Positions 1 to 8,631 of a stretch of DNA of 64,000 nt are shown here, one piece after another (position 1 is the stretch's first letter; every line of letters starts with the position of its first letter). Position numbers and translations under genes: made by a program. Below the pieces are notes generated by a model, which had not been told where the DNA came from, ran no database searches, and saw only the letters and a program-made list of their open reading frames with translations. The stretch is from DASSQJ01 sp963730165 (lineage in GTDB: Bacteria; Actinomycetota; Actinomycetes; Actinomycetales; Dermatophilaceae). The stretch is from positions 19,385 to 83,384 of the forward strand of contig CAVSQS010000006.1 of NCBI GenBank assembly GCA_963730165.1, given 5' to 3'.

Positions 1-219
1 GCGGGCGGTCTTGCCGGTGCCGTGCGGGAGGTTGACCGTGCCACGGACCATCTGGTCCGCCTTGCGCGGGTCGACGCCGAGGCGGAGGGCGACCTCCACG
101 GTCTCGTCGTACTTCGCCGACGCGGTCGACTTCGCGAGCCGGACCGCCTCGAGGGGGCTGTAGACCTTCGCCGGGTCGATCTGCTCGGCCGCGGCGCGGT
201 AGGCCTTGCTGCGCTTCAT
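1..219 (-). CDS. rplA: 50S ribosomal protein L1, N-terminal part
   Basis: The gene runs off the left edge of the window, so only the first 73 codons are present. The start MKRSKAYRAAAEQID and the following SPLEAVRLAK, VEVALRLGVDPRKADQ and GTVNLPHGTGK blocks are the conserved N-terminus of L1. L1 binds 23S rRNA at the L1 stalk and helps release E-site tRNA. It follows rplK by 76 nt in the same direction, the standard secE-nusG-rplK-rplA order. The ATG is preceded by an AGGAGCAGC ribosome-binding stretch. Family identity is certain; the rest of the gene cannot be seen. Confidence 0.95.
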   Translation of the reverse strand, partial: MKRSKAYRAAAEQIDPAKVYSPLEAVRLAKSTASAKYDETVEVALRLGVDPRKADQMVRGTVNLPHGTGKTAR

Positions 220-295
220 GTGCTGCTCCTGGTGTTCGGTGTGGAGTCGTGGTCGACGGGCCAGCGCAGGCCCTGCCACTGGGGGGCGACCGGGC

Positions 296-727
296 TCAGA
301 GCTCGGTCTCGATGCCCATCTGCCGTGCCGTACCGGCGATGATCTTCATCGCGGCCTCGACGTCGTTGGCGTTGAGGTCGGGCATCTTGGTCTCCGCGAT
401 CTCGCGGAGCTGGTCCTTGGTGAGCTTGCCGGCCTTGGTCTTGTGCGGCTCGCCCGAGCCCTTCGCGACACCGGCGGCCTTCTTGATCAGCTCCGAGGCC
501 GGCGGGGTCTTGGTGATGAAGGTGAACGAGCGGTCTTCGTAGACCGTGATGACGACGGGGATGATGTTGCCGCGCTGGTGCTCGGTCGCCGCGTTGTACG
601 CCTTGACGAACTCCATGATGTTGACGCCGTGCTGACCCAGCGCGGGGCCGACCGGAGGCGCGGGGGTCGCGGCACCCGCCTGGATCTGCAGGTTGATGTA
701 CCCGGCGACCTTCTTCTTGGGGGGCAT
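296..727 (-). CDS. rplK: 50S ribosomal protein L11
   Basis: The 143-residue product matches the usual L11 length. The N-terminal domain (about 1-70) has the GPALGQHGVNIMEF signature and PPVG proline hinge that contact the thiostrepton region of 23S rRNA; the C-terminal rRNA-binding domain (about 75-143) includes LREIAETKMPDLN and ends GTARQMGIE. L11 forms the base of the factor-binding stalk and is needed for RelA activation in species that have it. It lies between nusG (88 nt upstream) and rplA and is probably co-transcribed with both. Confidence 0.97.
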   Translation of the reverse strand: MPPKKKVAGYINLQIQAGAATPAPPVGPALGQHGVNIMEFVKAYNAATEHQRGNIIPVVITVYEDRSFTFITKTPPASELIKKAAGVAKGSGEPHKTKAGKLTKDQLREIAETKMPDLNANDVEAAMKIIAGTARQMGIETEL

Positions 728-815
728 GTCTGTCCTTCGTTGTGGTGGTGGGCCGACGCCGTGGGCGATGACCCCTTTGCAGTGTCCGCGGCACCCCGCG
801 GAGGGGCTCCTCCGG

Positions 816-1676
816 TCAGATCTTGGCGACCTGGCCGAAGGAGAGCTCGACCGGGGTCTCCCGGCCGAAGATCGAGACGAGCACCTTGAGCTTCTGGGTG
901 TCGGGGTTGATCTCGGAGATCGTCGCCGGGAGGGTCTCGAACGGCCCGTCCATGACCGTGACGGACTCGCCGACCTCGAAGTCGACGACGGTCCTCTCCG
1001 CGCTCGTGCCCGACGGGGCCGCCTGGCCGCTGCTCGCGACCGCGGGGGCAGGGGCGCCGAGATCGGCCGGCTTGAGCATCTGGAAGACCTCGTCGAGGGT
1101 GAGCGGCACCGGCTGGTGGGCGTTGCCGACGAATCCGGTCACGCCCGGGGTGTGGCGTACCGCGCCCCAGGACTCGTCGGTGAGGTCCATGCGGACCAGG
1201 ACGTAGCCGGGCCACTGGACGCGGCGGACCAGCTTGCGCTGCCCGCTCTTGATCTCGGTGACCTCCTCCATGGGGACCTGCACCTCGAAGATGTAGTCCT
1301 CCATGTTGAGGGACTGGATGCGGTTCTCGAGGTTGGCCTTGACCCGGTTCTCGTAGCCCGCGTAGGAGTGGACGACGTACCAGTCGCCGAACCGGCTCGC
1401 GAGGTCGTCCTTGAACGCCCGCACCGGGTCGACGCCCTCGAGGAGGTCCCCGTCGGCGTCGGTGGCCGCGGCGGGCGGCTCGGTGTCAGCCCCCTCCTCC
1501 GCCGGCGCGTCGGTGGCAGGCTCCCCGACGTCGGCCTGCTCCTCGGTGACGGCCTCCTCGGCGTCCGCGGACTCGGCGACGGCGGCGTCGACCTCCTGGA
1601 CGGGGGTCTCGTCGACCTCGACCTCGAGGGTGTCCTCGGACGTGGCGTCCGGGTTCTCGGTCCACTGCTCGGACAC
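816..1676 (-). CDS. nusG: Transcription termination/antitermination protein NusG
   Basis: NusG binds the RNA polymerase clamp and couples transcription to Rho or to the ribosome. The 286-residue product begins at a GTG (VSEQ). The first 90 or so residues are a low-complexity acidic extension rich in E, D, A and V; the NGN domain follows (about 95-205: DWYVVHSYAGYENRVKANLE, VQWPGYVLVRMDL, GVTGFVG), and the KOW domain closes the protein (about 230-286: GESVTVMDGPFETLPATISE). The acidic leader makes it longer than E. coli NusG (about 181 residues) but is normal for actinobacteria. The next upstream gene is secE, 58 nt away. Confidence 0.97.
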   Translation of the reverse strand: MSEQWTENPDATSEDTLEVEVDETPVQEVDAAVAESADAEEAVTEEQADVGEPATDAPAEEGADTEPPAAATDADGDLLEGVDPVRAFKDDLASRFGDWYVVHSYAGYENRVKANLENRIQSLNMEDYIFEVQVPMEEVTEIKSGQRKLVRRVQWPGYVLVRMDLTDESWGAVRHTPGVTGFVGNAHQPVPLTLDEVFQMLKPADLGAPAPAVASSGQAAPSGTSAERTVVDFEVGESVTVMDGPFETLPATISEINPDTQKLKVLVSIFGRETPVELSFGQVAKI

Positions 1677-1734
1677 GGGTGACCTCTTCTTTCGTGTGCG
1701 GTGCCGGGCTGGCGTGCTCGCGCGCGGTGGCGCG

Positions 1735-2001
1735 TCAGGCCCCGAAGACCAGGGCGACGAGCTTGGTGAAGCCGAAGTCGAGCCCGGAGACCAACGCCAT
1801 CATCACCGTGACGAAGACGATGACGACGAGGGTGTAGTTCCACAGCTCGGAGCGCGTGGGCCGGACGACCTTGCGCAGCTCGTCGAGGATCTGGCTGATG
1901 AACAGCTGGAGCCGCCGGAACCACCGGGACACGGGGTTGCCGCCCCGCTCCCTGCCCTTGGCCGGGCGGGAGGGAGTCCTGGTCTGACCCACGTCAGTCA
2001 C
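1735..2001 (-). CDS. secE: Preprotein translocase subunit SecE
   Basis: SecE clamps the SecYEG channel in the plasma membrane. The 88-residue protein has a basic N-terminal part, an amphipathic segment (QILDELRKVVRPTRSELWNY) and a single transmembrane helix near the C-terminus (TLVVIVFVTVMMALVSGLDF), as in other single-spanning SecE proteins. I chose the GTG at 2001 (VTDVGQ), which follows an AGAAGAGG sequence. The longer open frame upstream reads through the tRNA-Trp gene and is not credible as coding. It sits immediately upstream of nusG. Confidence 0.93.
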   Translation of the reverse strand: MTDVGQTRTPSRPAKGRERGGNPVSRWFRRLQLFISQILDELRKVVRPTRSELWNYTLVVIVFVTVMMALVSGLDFGFTKLVALVFGA

Positions 2002-2108
2002 GATGCCTCTTCTGGTCGAGCTGCTCTTCCGGTGCCTTCGGCGCGGCACGACCGTGAAGGCAGCCCTGAGGGTGGGCCGCGGATCGTGGACGTACCACAC
2101 GTGCGACG

Positions 2109-2181
2109 CAGGGCAGGAGGGACTCGAACCCCCAACCGCCGGTTTTGGAGACCGGTGCTCTACCAATTGAGCCACTGCCCT
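2109..2181 (-). tRNA. tRNA-Trp (anticodon CCA)
   Basis: Seventy-three bases fold as a cloverleaf. The acceptor stem AGGGCAG pairs with CTGCCCT plus discriminator G; the anticodon stem is CCGGT/ACCGG with loop CTCCAAA, giving anticodon CCA; the T-loop is TTCGAGT. The 3' CCA is not encoded. The gene lies just upstream of secE, as in mycobacteria (trpT-secE-nusG). Confidence 0.97.
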
Positions 2182-2393
2182 GTGGAGCCCTGTTGGGAGG
2201 GGCCCCGCGCGGCGCGACCGGACACCGGGCAGCCCGGACCGTCGTCACACCGAACCGACAGCATACGTGACGTCGGGCGCGCTTCGCGAACCCGGCGCCC
2301 AGCGCGAGCCGGGGCTCCCGACCCGGGCCCACCCCACCGACCACCGCTCGGTCCTCCCGGGTCGGTGGACGCCCGCTCTGCCACGATGGTGGG

Positions 2394-3704
2394 GTGAGCA
2401 CCGCAGACCCCGCCGCCGCCCGGACCCCGCTCGCCGAGCGCTCCCCCGAGGAGCTGCAGGCCTACCTCGAGCAGCAACGGGCCGCGTACGCGGCCCTCGC
2501 CCACCGCGGCCTGTCGCTGGACCTGACGCGGGGCAAGCCCAGTCCCGAGCAGCTCGACCTCTCCACGGCCCTGCTGGACCTGCCGGACGGCTACCGGGAC
2601 GCCGACGACGTCGACGTGCGCAACTACGGCGGGCTCACCGGCCTGCGCGAGCTCCGGGAGATCTTCGCCGAGCTGCTCGGCGTGGACACCGGGCAGCTCG
2701 TCGCGGGCGGGAACGCGAGCCTGACCATGATGCACGAGGTCCTCGTCTACCACCTGCTGCACGGCGGGGTGGACTCGCCGAGGCCGTGGCGCGACGAGGA
2801 GAAGGTCACGTTCGTCTGCCCCGTCCCCGGGTACGACCGGCACTACACGATGCTCGCGTCGTACGGCATCGAGATGGTCACCGTGCCGATGCTCGACGAC
2901 GGCCCGGACGTCGCGGCCGTCGAGCAGATCGTCAGCCACGATCCCAGCGTCAAGGGGATGTGGATCGTCCCCACCTACGCGAACCCGGCCGGCTCGGTCG
3001 TCACCCAGGAGGTGGCCGCCCACCTCGCGGCCATGCCGACGGCCGCCCCCGACTTCCGGATCTTCTGGGACAACGCCTACGCCTTCCACCACCTGACGGA
3101 GGACGAGGCGAAGTCGGCCGACATCCTCTCGTTGGCCTCGGCCGCGGGGAACCCGCACCGGCCGGTCATGTTCGCCTCGACGAGCAAGATCACCTTCGCA
3201 GGGGCGGGGGTCGCCTTCCTCGCCGGCTCGCGCGAGACGGTGGCGTGGTACCTCGGGCACCTCCAGTACGCCTCGATCGGGCCCGACAAGGTCAACCACC
3301 TGCGGCACGTGCAGTTCTTCGGATCGGCGCAGGGTGTGCGCGACCACATGGACCGACACCGCGCCATCCTCGCCCCCAAGTTCGCCGCCGTGGACGCCGC
3401 CCTGTCGGCCGAGCTCGACGGCCTCGGGGTCGCGCAGTGGACCCGGCCGCGGGGCGGCTACTTCGTCAGCCTCGACGTCCTGGACGGGTGCGCGTCACGT
3501 GTCGTCGAGCTCGCCGGGGCGGCAGGCATCGCCCTGACCCCGGCCGGCGCCTCCTTCCCGCACGGGCGGGACCCGCGTGACCGCAACATCCGGCTCGCCC
3601 CGTCGTTCCCTGCGCTCGAGGAGGTCCAGGCCGCGATGGCCGGCGTCGCCACGTGCGTCGCGCTCGCGACAGCGGAGCGCCTGTCGGGCGAGTCCGCCAC
3701 GTAG
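2394..3704 (+). CDS. Class I aminotransferase, AspT-like (PF12897 type)
   Basis: A 436-residue PLP-dependent aminotransferase. Recognisable features are the N-terminal LDLTRGKPSPEQLDLS block, the substrate/PLP loop VCPVPGYDRHY, the WIVPTYANPAGSVV stretch, the aspartate in FRIFWDNAYAFHHL and the Schiff-base lysine in STSKITFAGAGVAF. This N-terminus and length fit the subgroup Ic aspartate aminotransferases typified by Corynebacterium AspT, which make aspartate from oxaloacetate and glutamate. Substrate is inferred from family only. It is divergent from tRNA-Trp and 9 nt upstream of the DUF5709 gene. Start is GTG (VSTADP). Confidence 0.85.
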   Translation: MSTADPAAARTPLAERSPEELQAYLEQQRAAYAALAHRGLSLDLTRGKPSPEQLDLSTALLDLPDGYRDADDVDVRNYGGLTGLRELREIFAELLGVDTGQLVAGGNASLTMMHEVLVYHLLHGGVDSPRPWRDEEKVTFVCPVPGYDRHYTMLASYGIEMVTVPMLDDGPDVAAVEQIVSHDPSVKGMWIVPTYANPAGSVVTQEVAAHLAAMPTAAPDFRIFWDNAYAFHHLTEDEAKSADILSLASAAGNPHRPVMFASTSKITFAGAGVAFLAGSRETVAWYLGHLQYASIGPDKVNHLRHVQFFGSAQGVRDHMDRHRAILAPKFAAVDAALSAELDGLGVAQWTRPRGGYFVSLDVLDGCASRVVELAGAAGIALTPAGASFPHGRDPRDRNIRLAPSFPALEEVQAAMAGVATCVALATAERLSGESAT

Positions 3705-3707
3705 GGT
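3702..3707 (+). promoter_or_regulatory. Candidate -10 box of a leaderless gene (DUF5709)
   Basis: TAGGGT ends 6 nt before the ATG at 3714, the TANNNT-N6-7-start arrangement typical of leaderless actinobacterial transcripts. No ribosome-binding sequence is visible. The box overlaps the end of the upstream aminotransferase gene. Confidence 0.4.
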
Positions 3708-3713
3708 GGCGGC

Positions 3714-4220
3714 ATGTCCGACCCGCAGGAGAACAGGACCGACGACCTCGGTGCGATGAGCCTCGACGACGAGGACCAGCTGCAGCCCGAGGACACCCTC
3801 GTCCAGGAGGACGTCGAGGACGTCCTCGACCGCGGCTACTCCCCTCCGGAGCGCCTGCGCGGCTCGACCGCCCACGGCGTGACCGTCGACGAGCAGCAGC
3901 ACGAGGAGACGATCGAGGAGCGCATCCGGCAGGAGGTGCCGGACCCCGACTCGGCCTACGGGGCCCCCGAGAACGAGTCCGGGCTCGACGAGGACCGCGT
4001 GGGCGGCGACGACCCGGACAGCATCGACGCCCAGGACGACTGGATCGGCGACCGCGAGGTCGGCGACGAGCGTGCGGGACGGCTGGTGGCCCCCGACGAG
4101 GGGCTCGGTGAGGACGAGGAGAAGGACCTCGTCGGGGAGGACGTCGGTGTCGACGGCGCCGCGGCTTCCGCCGAGGAGGCCGCGGTCCACGTCGTCGACG
4201 AGGAGGACCCCGGGGAGTGA
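3714..4220 (+). CDS. DUF5709 family acidic protein
   Basis: A 168-residue, extremely acidic protein of unknown function. The QPEDTL, LDRGYSPPERLR and IEERIRQEVPDPD segments are the family hallmarks of DUF5709, which is restricted to actinobacteria; in this family the proteins are predicted to be cytosolic and largely disordered. There is no signal peptide or membrane segment. Its stop codon overlaps the GTG start of adenosine deaminase (GTGA), so the two are probably translated from one message. Confidence 0.8.
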   Translation: MSDPQENRTDDLGAMSLDDEDQLQPEDTLVQEDVEDVLDRGYSPPERLRGSTAHGVTVDEQQHEETIEERIRQEVPDPDSAYGAPENESGLDEDRVGGDDPDSIDAQDDWIGDREVGDERAGRLVAPDEGLGEDEEKDLVGEDVGVDGAAASAEEAAVHVVDEEDPGE

Positions 4221-5251
4221 CCGAGCCGCCGCGCTCGGTCACCGCGCTGCCCAAGGCCCACCTGCACCTGCACTTCACCGGGTCCATGCGGGTCACGACG
4301 GTGCGCGAGATGGCGACCGAGCACGGCATCCGGCTTCCCTCGACGCTGCTCACCGACTGGCCGCCCCGCTTCGAGGCGACCGACGAGCGTGGGTGGTTCC
4401 GCTTCCAGCGGCTCTACGACGCGGCCCGCGCGTGCGTCCGCGGCGAGGCCGACATGCGCCGGATCGTCCGGGAGGCCGCACTGGACGACGGCGCGGAGGG
4501 CTCCCGATGGCTGGAGCTGCAGATCGACCCGACGTCCTACGCACCCTTCGTCGGCGGGATCACCCCGGCGCTGGAGATCGTCCTCGACGAGGCGCGGTCG
4601 GTGTCGCAGGAGGCCGGCGCGGCATCGGTGGGTGTCGTCGTCGCGGCCTCGCGGATGCGCCACCCTCTCGAGGCGCGGACGCTGGCCCGGCTGGCCGCCC
4701 GGTACGCGGGCGAGGGCGCGGGGTCCGTGGTCGGCTTCGGGCTCTCCAACGACGAGCGGCGCGGTGCCACGGCCGACTTCGCGGCGGCCTTCCGCATCGC
4801 CCGCCGTGCGGGCCTGGCGCTCGTGCCGCACGCCGGCGAGCTGCTCGGCGCGGCGGCGGTGGCCGAGACGCTCTCGGCAGCCGACACGCCGGAGCGGCTC
4901 GGGCACGGCGTCCGGTCGGTGGAGGACCCGCGGGTGCTGGAGCGGGTCGTCGAGTCCGGGGTCGCGCTCGAGGTGTGCCCCGGGTCGAACGTCTCCCTCG
5001 GGGTCTACGAGGCGGCCGCCGACGTGCCGCTGCGCCGGCTCGTCGACGCGGGTGCGCGGGTGGCGCTCGGTGCCGACGACCCCCTGATCTTCGGTACCCG
5101 GCTGGCCGACCAGTACGAGACGGCGCGGTGGGTGCACGCCTTCCGCGACAACGAGCTCGCCGCCCTCGCGAGGTCCTCGCTCGCCGTCAGCCGCGCACCG
5201 AGCGACCTCGTCGCCGCGGCCACCCGGGACATCGCGACCTGGCTGGCCTGA
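4217..5251 (+). CDS. add: Adenosine deaminase
   Basis: This 344-residue protein hydrolyses adenosine (and deoxyadenosine) to inosine and ammonia in purine salvage. Zinc ligands are visible in the N-terminal HLHLHFTGSMR motif (HxH), the HAGE motif (about residue 200), the GHGVR histidine (about 232) and LGADDP near residue 288; CPGSN is also a family motif. The GTG start overlaps the preceding stop codon. Within the family it could equally be an adenosine deaminase-like enzyme acting on adenine or a modified purine. Confidence 0.85.
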   Translation: MTEPPRSVTALPKAHLHLHFTGSMRVTTVREMATEHGIRLPSTLLTDWPPRFEATDERGWFRFQRLYDAARACVRGEADMRRIVREAALDDGAEGSRWLELQIDPTSYAPFVGGITPALEIVLDEARSVSQEAGAASVGVVVAASRMRHPLEARTLARLAARYAGEGAGSVVGFGLSNDERRGATADFAAAFRIARRAGLALVPHAGELLGAAAVAETLSAADTPERLGHGVRSVEDPRVLERVVESGVALEVCPGSNVSLGVYEAAADVPLRRLVDAGARVALGADDPLIFGTRLADQYETARWVHAFRDNELAALARSSLAVSRAPSDLVAAATRDIATWLA

Positions 5252-5295
5252 CGCCGGTCCTACCCGGGCCCCGCCCCCGGGACACGACCGGCAAC

Positions 5296-5523
5296 TCAGA
5301 CGTGGACGCCGGGCGAGCGGGCCTGGTCGTTGCAGAAGGACGCCCCGGGGGCGACGCCGTCGGGGAAGTGGAAGCCGGGCCCGGGGCCCCCGGCCACCCC
5401 TCCGTCGTCCGAGACGGCCGCCGACGAGGCCGCCCACGGGAGCCCGACCAAGGGTGCCGCGGCCGACTCCCGTGACGTGGTCACCGACGATGTGCTGGCC
5501 GTGGACGGCGACGTCGAGCTCAT
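5296..5523 (-). CDS. Short hypothetical protein
   Basis: A 75-codon frame that starts 23 nt after the stop of the DUF4242 gene on the same strand. Third codon positions are almost all G or C, which argues for coding. The product has a Ser/Thr-rich start, an alanine- and glycine-rich middle and a more ordered end (FHFPDGVAPGASFCNDQ). No family is recognised and the start codon is uncertain. Without this frame, the 295 nt between add and the DUF4242 gene would be empty. Confidence 0.4.
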   Translation of the reverse strand: MSSTSPSTASTSSVTTSRESAAAPLVGLPWAASSAAVSDDGGVAGGPGPGFHFPDGVAPGASFCNDQARSPGVHV

Positions 5524-5546
5524 CGGCGCACGGCGTCCGCGCGGGC

Positions 5547-5798
5547 TCAGGAGCCCTCCTGCACGGGGTAGATCTCGTCGGCGACGAGCCCGTGTGCCTC
5601 ACGGTGCACGGTGTTCGCGGACTCGGCGTCCGGGGCGTCGACGAGGCAGAAGATCTTGCCCGCGCGCTCGTCGACCCAGTAGCGCAGGTACTGCACCCCG
5701 TGGGCGTCCTGGGTGGCCAGGTCGGCGCTGTGGGCGTGGGCGACGTCGTCGACGCCGACCCCGCCGTCGATGGTGTGGATGTCCATGAACAGTGGCAT
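5547..5798 (-). CDS. DUF4242 (SCO4226-type) small protein
   Basis: An 83-residue protein beginning MPLFMDIHTIDGG, with the family pattern AHSADLATQ, QYLRYWVDERAGKIFCLVDA and REAHGLVADEIYPV. Members form ferredoxin-like dimers; the Streptomyces homologue SCO4226 binds nickel, and the conserved histidine and the CLVDAP segment are kept here. The physiological role is unknown. A GAGGAGAACCCGCT sequence upstream of the ATG supports the start. Confidence 0.8.
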   Translation of the reverse strand: MPLFMDIHTIDGGVGVDDVAHAHSADLATQDAHGVQYLRYWVDERAGKIFCLVDAPDAESANTVHREAHGLVADEIYPVQEGS

Positions 5799-5926
5799 AG
5801 CGGGTTCTCCTCGGTCGTGGGACGTGACACCCGTACCGTCACACCGCCCCACCCACCCGCGCATCGGGGAGGACCCCCCAACTTCGGCCTCGGGGGCCCC
5901 CACATTCGCGGGTTCGCGACCGGAGC

Positions 5927-8503
5927 TCACACGTGGGCGCGAACGACCTCGGCGGCACCGTGGCGGTCGGTGACCCCCAGCTTCGCGAGCACCGAGGAGA
6001 CGTGCCGCTCGACGGTCTTCGGCGAGATGACCAGGTCCGCGGCGATCTGCGCGTTGCCGAGGCCGGCCACGATGAGGTCGAGCACGTCGCGCTCCCGGGA
6101 GGTGAGGCCGAGCGGGTCCGCGCGGGTGCTCGCCCGCACGCCCGCCGGGACCGACCGGGCCCCCGCCGCCCGCAGCCGCCGCCGCACCAGCCGCGCCGTC
6201 GACACCGCGCCGAGGTCGTCGAGGAGCCCGAGCGCGCGCCGCATCGACACCTCGTCGCCGGCGTCGGCCCCGGCGAGCGCGGCGAGGTACGGACAGCCGA
6301 GCCCGAGCCAGCCCTCCATGGCCGCCGCAGGATCGGCCAGGTGCAGGGCCCAGGGACCGGGTACGCCGGGGCCCGGGTCGAGCCCCAGGCCGAGGCGTCG
6401 TCCCCAGAGCGTGACCTCGGCGCGCACGGCGCCATCGGTCGGTGTCATGACCTCGGCAGCCCCGAGGACGTGCCGGGTGGCCGCCTCGTGGTCCTCCGCG
6501 AGCCAGCTGGTCTCGGCCGAGGCCAGCCGGGCCGGGACCACGAACTGCGGGTCGCCGGTGCCGAGTGCCGACACAAGGGCCTCCTCGAGGTGCTCGCGCG
6601 CCGTCGCCACCTCCCCCCGCCGGGCGGCGAGGCGGCCGGCGGTCACGAGGGCCTGGATCCGGTTCTCCGGCGAGCTCGCCATCGGCAGCAGCTCCGCGAG
6701 CGCCCGGTCCGCGTCGTCCCACCGGCCCACCAGCTCGAGGAGCTCGGCGTGGGCGCCCCTGATGCACCGTGAGTAGGTGCCGACGTCGTGCTCGTCGCTG
6801 TAGGACAGCCCGTCCGAGGCCGCATCGAGCCCGTCACGGAACCTGGCATCGCGCACGAGGAGCGCGATCTGGTTGGCGTAGGCGCGCCCGGCAACCGCGT
6901 GCAGGTCGTGGTCCCGGGCGAGGGCGATCGAGCGGGCCATCATCGCGTCCCACGGCTGCCCCTGGCCGGCGCGGACGCACGCCTCGGTGTCGAGTACGTC
7001 GCTCGACACTTCAGGCAGGTCCAGCTCCCGGGCCAGCGCGGCAGCCCGGTCGCACCAGGCCAGGGCCTCGTCGTCGCGGGATGCGCACATCAGCCGCGCG
7101 GCCGCCATCGACGCGGCCCGGGCCAGCTCGGGCGTGGCTCCGAGGGGCTGCAGCAGGGCCAGGGCTCGCTCGATCACGGCCGTGCTGTCCTCGCCACGGG
7201 CCACCCTCCAGTACGCCCGGCACAAGAGGGTGCTCGTGTCCCCGGCCCGCAGGTCGTCGCCGAGGGCCTGCCAGATGACGAGCGCCTCCTCGGCCGCGGT
7301 CAGCGCCTCGTCCCACCGGTCGACGATCCCGAGCTCGGTGGCGCTGAGGTCGAGCAGGGTGGCGCGACGCCGGGGGTCCTCCGGGCCCGCGAACCGCAGC
7401 GCGCGGCGGTACTGCTCCGCGGCCTCGCGGTGCGCGCCGAGACGGGAGGCCGTCGCGGCGGCGACCGGCGCGTGCCGGAGGACGGCCCGTGCGTCTCCGG
7501 CCCCCTCCGCGTGGTGGGCGAGCCGTGCGTCGTCGGGACGGTCCTCGGCCTGCAGGGCCACGAGCGCCCGGACGTGGACGCCGGCGGCACGGCGCTCGGG
7601 CACGGCGTCGGCGATCGCGAGGCGGGCGAGCTCGTGGCGGAAGGAGAGCGCCGTCCCGTCGTCGTCGAGGAGCGCCCGGGCGGTCAGGGTCTCGAGGGCG
7701 GCGTCGGTCCCGTCCTCCGCGACCGCGCGGAGGAGCCCCCGCGAGACCCTCGCCCCGAGGAGCGCGGCGACGTCGAGGACGCGGCGGGTGGTCGGGTCGA
7801 GGTCGGCGACCCGCGCGAGCACCGCCTCCCGAGCGGTGTGCGGGATGTGGCCGCCGACGCCCCGGAGGGCCTCGGTGAGGAAGAACGGGTTGCCACCCGT
7901 GAGGCGGTGGAGCTCCTCGGCGCCGAGGCCGGACGCGCGGGTCAGCTCGGCGACTGCCTTCGGCGTCAGCGGCGGGACCGTGACGCGCCGGGTCACCCCT
8001 CGCGTCACGAGGTCGCCGAGGGTGCGGCGCAGGTCGGGCGACGGGTCGGCACCGTCGTCGCGGTAGGTCACCAGCACCATCGCCCGGGCCGCGTGCAGCC
8101 GGCGGCTGAGGAAGTGGAGCAGGTCGAGGGTCGCCCGGTCGGCCCAGTGCACGTCCTCGACGACGAGCACGCCGACGGCGTCAGCGGCGAGCAGCGCGCG
8201 CAGCAGGGCCGCGAACAGCTGCTCGCGGGCGGTCCCCCCGGTGAAGGCGAGCCGTGCCAGGTCGCCCCCGACACTCTCCGCCACGTCGAGCACCGGCGCG
8301 AGCGGCCTGGGCGTGAAGAGGCCGTCGCAGGCGCCGAGGAGCCAGCGCACCTCCGGGTGGCGGTGTCGGAAGGCGTCGACCAGCGCCGTCTTGCCCGCTC
8401 CGGCCTCGCCCGCGACGAGGACGAGCCGGCCGCGCACGGCTCGGGCGTCGCCGAGCCACTCGTCGAGGGCGGCCAGCTGCGCCTCACGCTCCAGCAGGGC
8501 CAT
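5927..8503 (-). CDS. LuxR-family ATPase regulator (LAL type)
   Basis: An 858-residue transcription regulator of the large ATP-binding LuxR (LAL/MalT-like) group. The N-terminal AAA ATPase has a P-loop at about 32-41 (GEAGAGKTAL) and Walker B VLVVEDVHWAD at about 112-122. A long alpha-helical TPR-like sensor region follows (about 380-780). The C-terminal LuxR helix-turn-helix occupies the last 62 residues (LTSRERDVLDLI, NAQIAADLVISPKTVERHVS). Ligand and targets cannot be inferred. It starts with an ATG 6 nt after a CACAAT box, so it may be leaderless, and a perfect palindrome lies just upstream (8521-8546). It sits between murB and the DUF4242 gene. Confidence 0.9.
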   Translation of the reverse strand: MALLEREAQLAALDEWLGDARAVRGRLVLVAGEAGAGKTALVDAFRHRHPEVRWLLGACDGLFTPRPLAPVLDVAESVGGDLARLAFTGGTAREQLFAALLRALLAADAVGVLVVEDVHWADRATLDLLHFLSRRLHAARAMVLVTYRDDGADPSPDLRRTLGDLVTRGVTRRVTVPPLTPKAVAELTRASGLGAEELHRLTGGNPFFLTEALRGVGGHIPHTAREAVLARVADLDPTTRRVLDVAALLGARVSRGLLRAVAEDGTDAALETLTARALLDDDGTALSFRHELARLAIADAVPERRAAGVHVRALVALQAEDRPDDARLAHHAEGAGDARAVLRHAPVAAATASRLGAHREAAEQYRRALRFAGPEDPRRRATLLDLSATELGIVDRWDEALTAAEEALVIWQALGDDLRAGDTSTLLCRAYWRVARGEDSTAVIERALALLQPLGATPELARAASMAAARLMCASRDDEALAWCDRAAALARELDLPEVSSDVLDTEACVRAGQGQPWDAMMARSIALARDHDLHAVAGRAYANQIALLVRDARFRDGLDAASDGLSYSDEHDVGTYSRCIRGAHAELLELVGRWDDADRALAELLPMASSPENRIQALVTAGRLAARRGEVATAREHLEEALVSALGTGDPQFVVPARLASAETSWLAEDHEAATRHVLGAAEVMTPTDGAVRAEVTLWGRRLGLGLDPGPGVPGPWALHLADPAAAMEGWLGLGCPYLAALAGADAGDEVSMRRALGLLDDLGAVSTARLVRRRLRAAGARSVPAGVRASTRADPLGLTSRERDVLDLIVAGLGNAQIAADLVISPKTVERHVSSVLAKLGVTDRHGAAEVVRAHV

Positions 8504-8509
8504 GGAGGG

Positions 8510-8515
8510 ATTGTG
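8510..8515 (-). promoter_or_regulatory. Candidate -10 box for the LuxR/ATPase gene
   Basis: On the minus strand CACAAT ends 6 nt before the ATG at 8503. No Shine-Dalgarno sequence is present in this interval, consistent with a leaderless transcript. Confidence 0.35.
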
Positions 8516-8520
8516 CGCCC

Positions 8521-8546
8521 CGGAGGGCAGCCCTGTCTGCCCTCCG
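8521..8546. promoter_or_regulatory. 26-bp palindrome upstream of the LuxR/ATPase gene
   Basis: CGGAGGGCAG and CTGCCCTCCG form perfect 10-bp arms around a 6-nt spacer. It lies about 20 nt upstream of the regulator start, where the -35 element would be, so it could be an operator. Because murB ends 86 nt away on the same strand, it could instead be the murB transcription terminator; there is no T-run. Confidence 0.5.
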
Positions 8547-8631
8547 GCCGCTCCGGAGCGTCGGAGGCGTCCGGACCCCGGGCGCGTGACCAGCAGCGGG
8601 CCAGCCGACCCCCGCTGACGGGTCGCCCCGC

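Noticed and set aside
2002..2175. Longer SecE with an extra 58 residues
   Set aside because: The extension is a translation of the tRNA-Trp gene and spacer; the GTG at 2001 gives a normal SecE.
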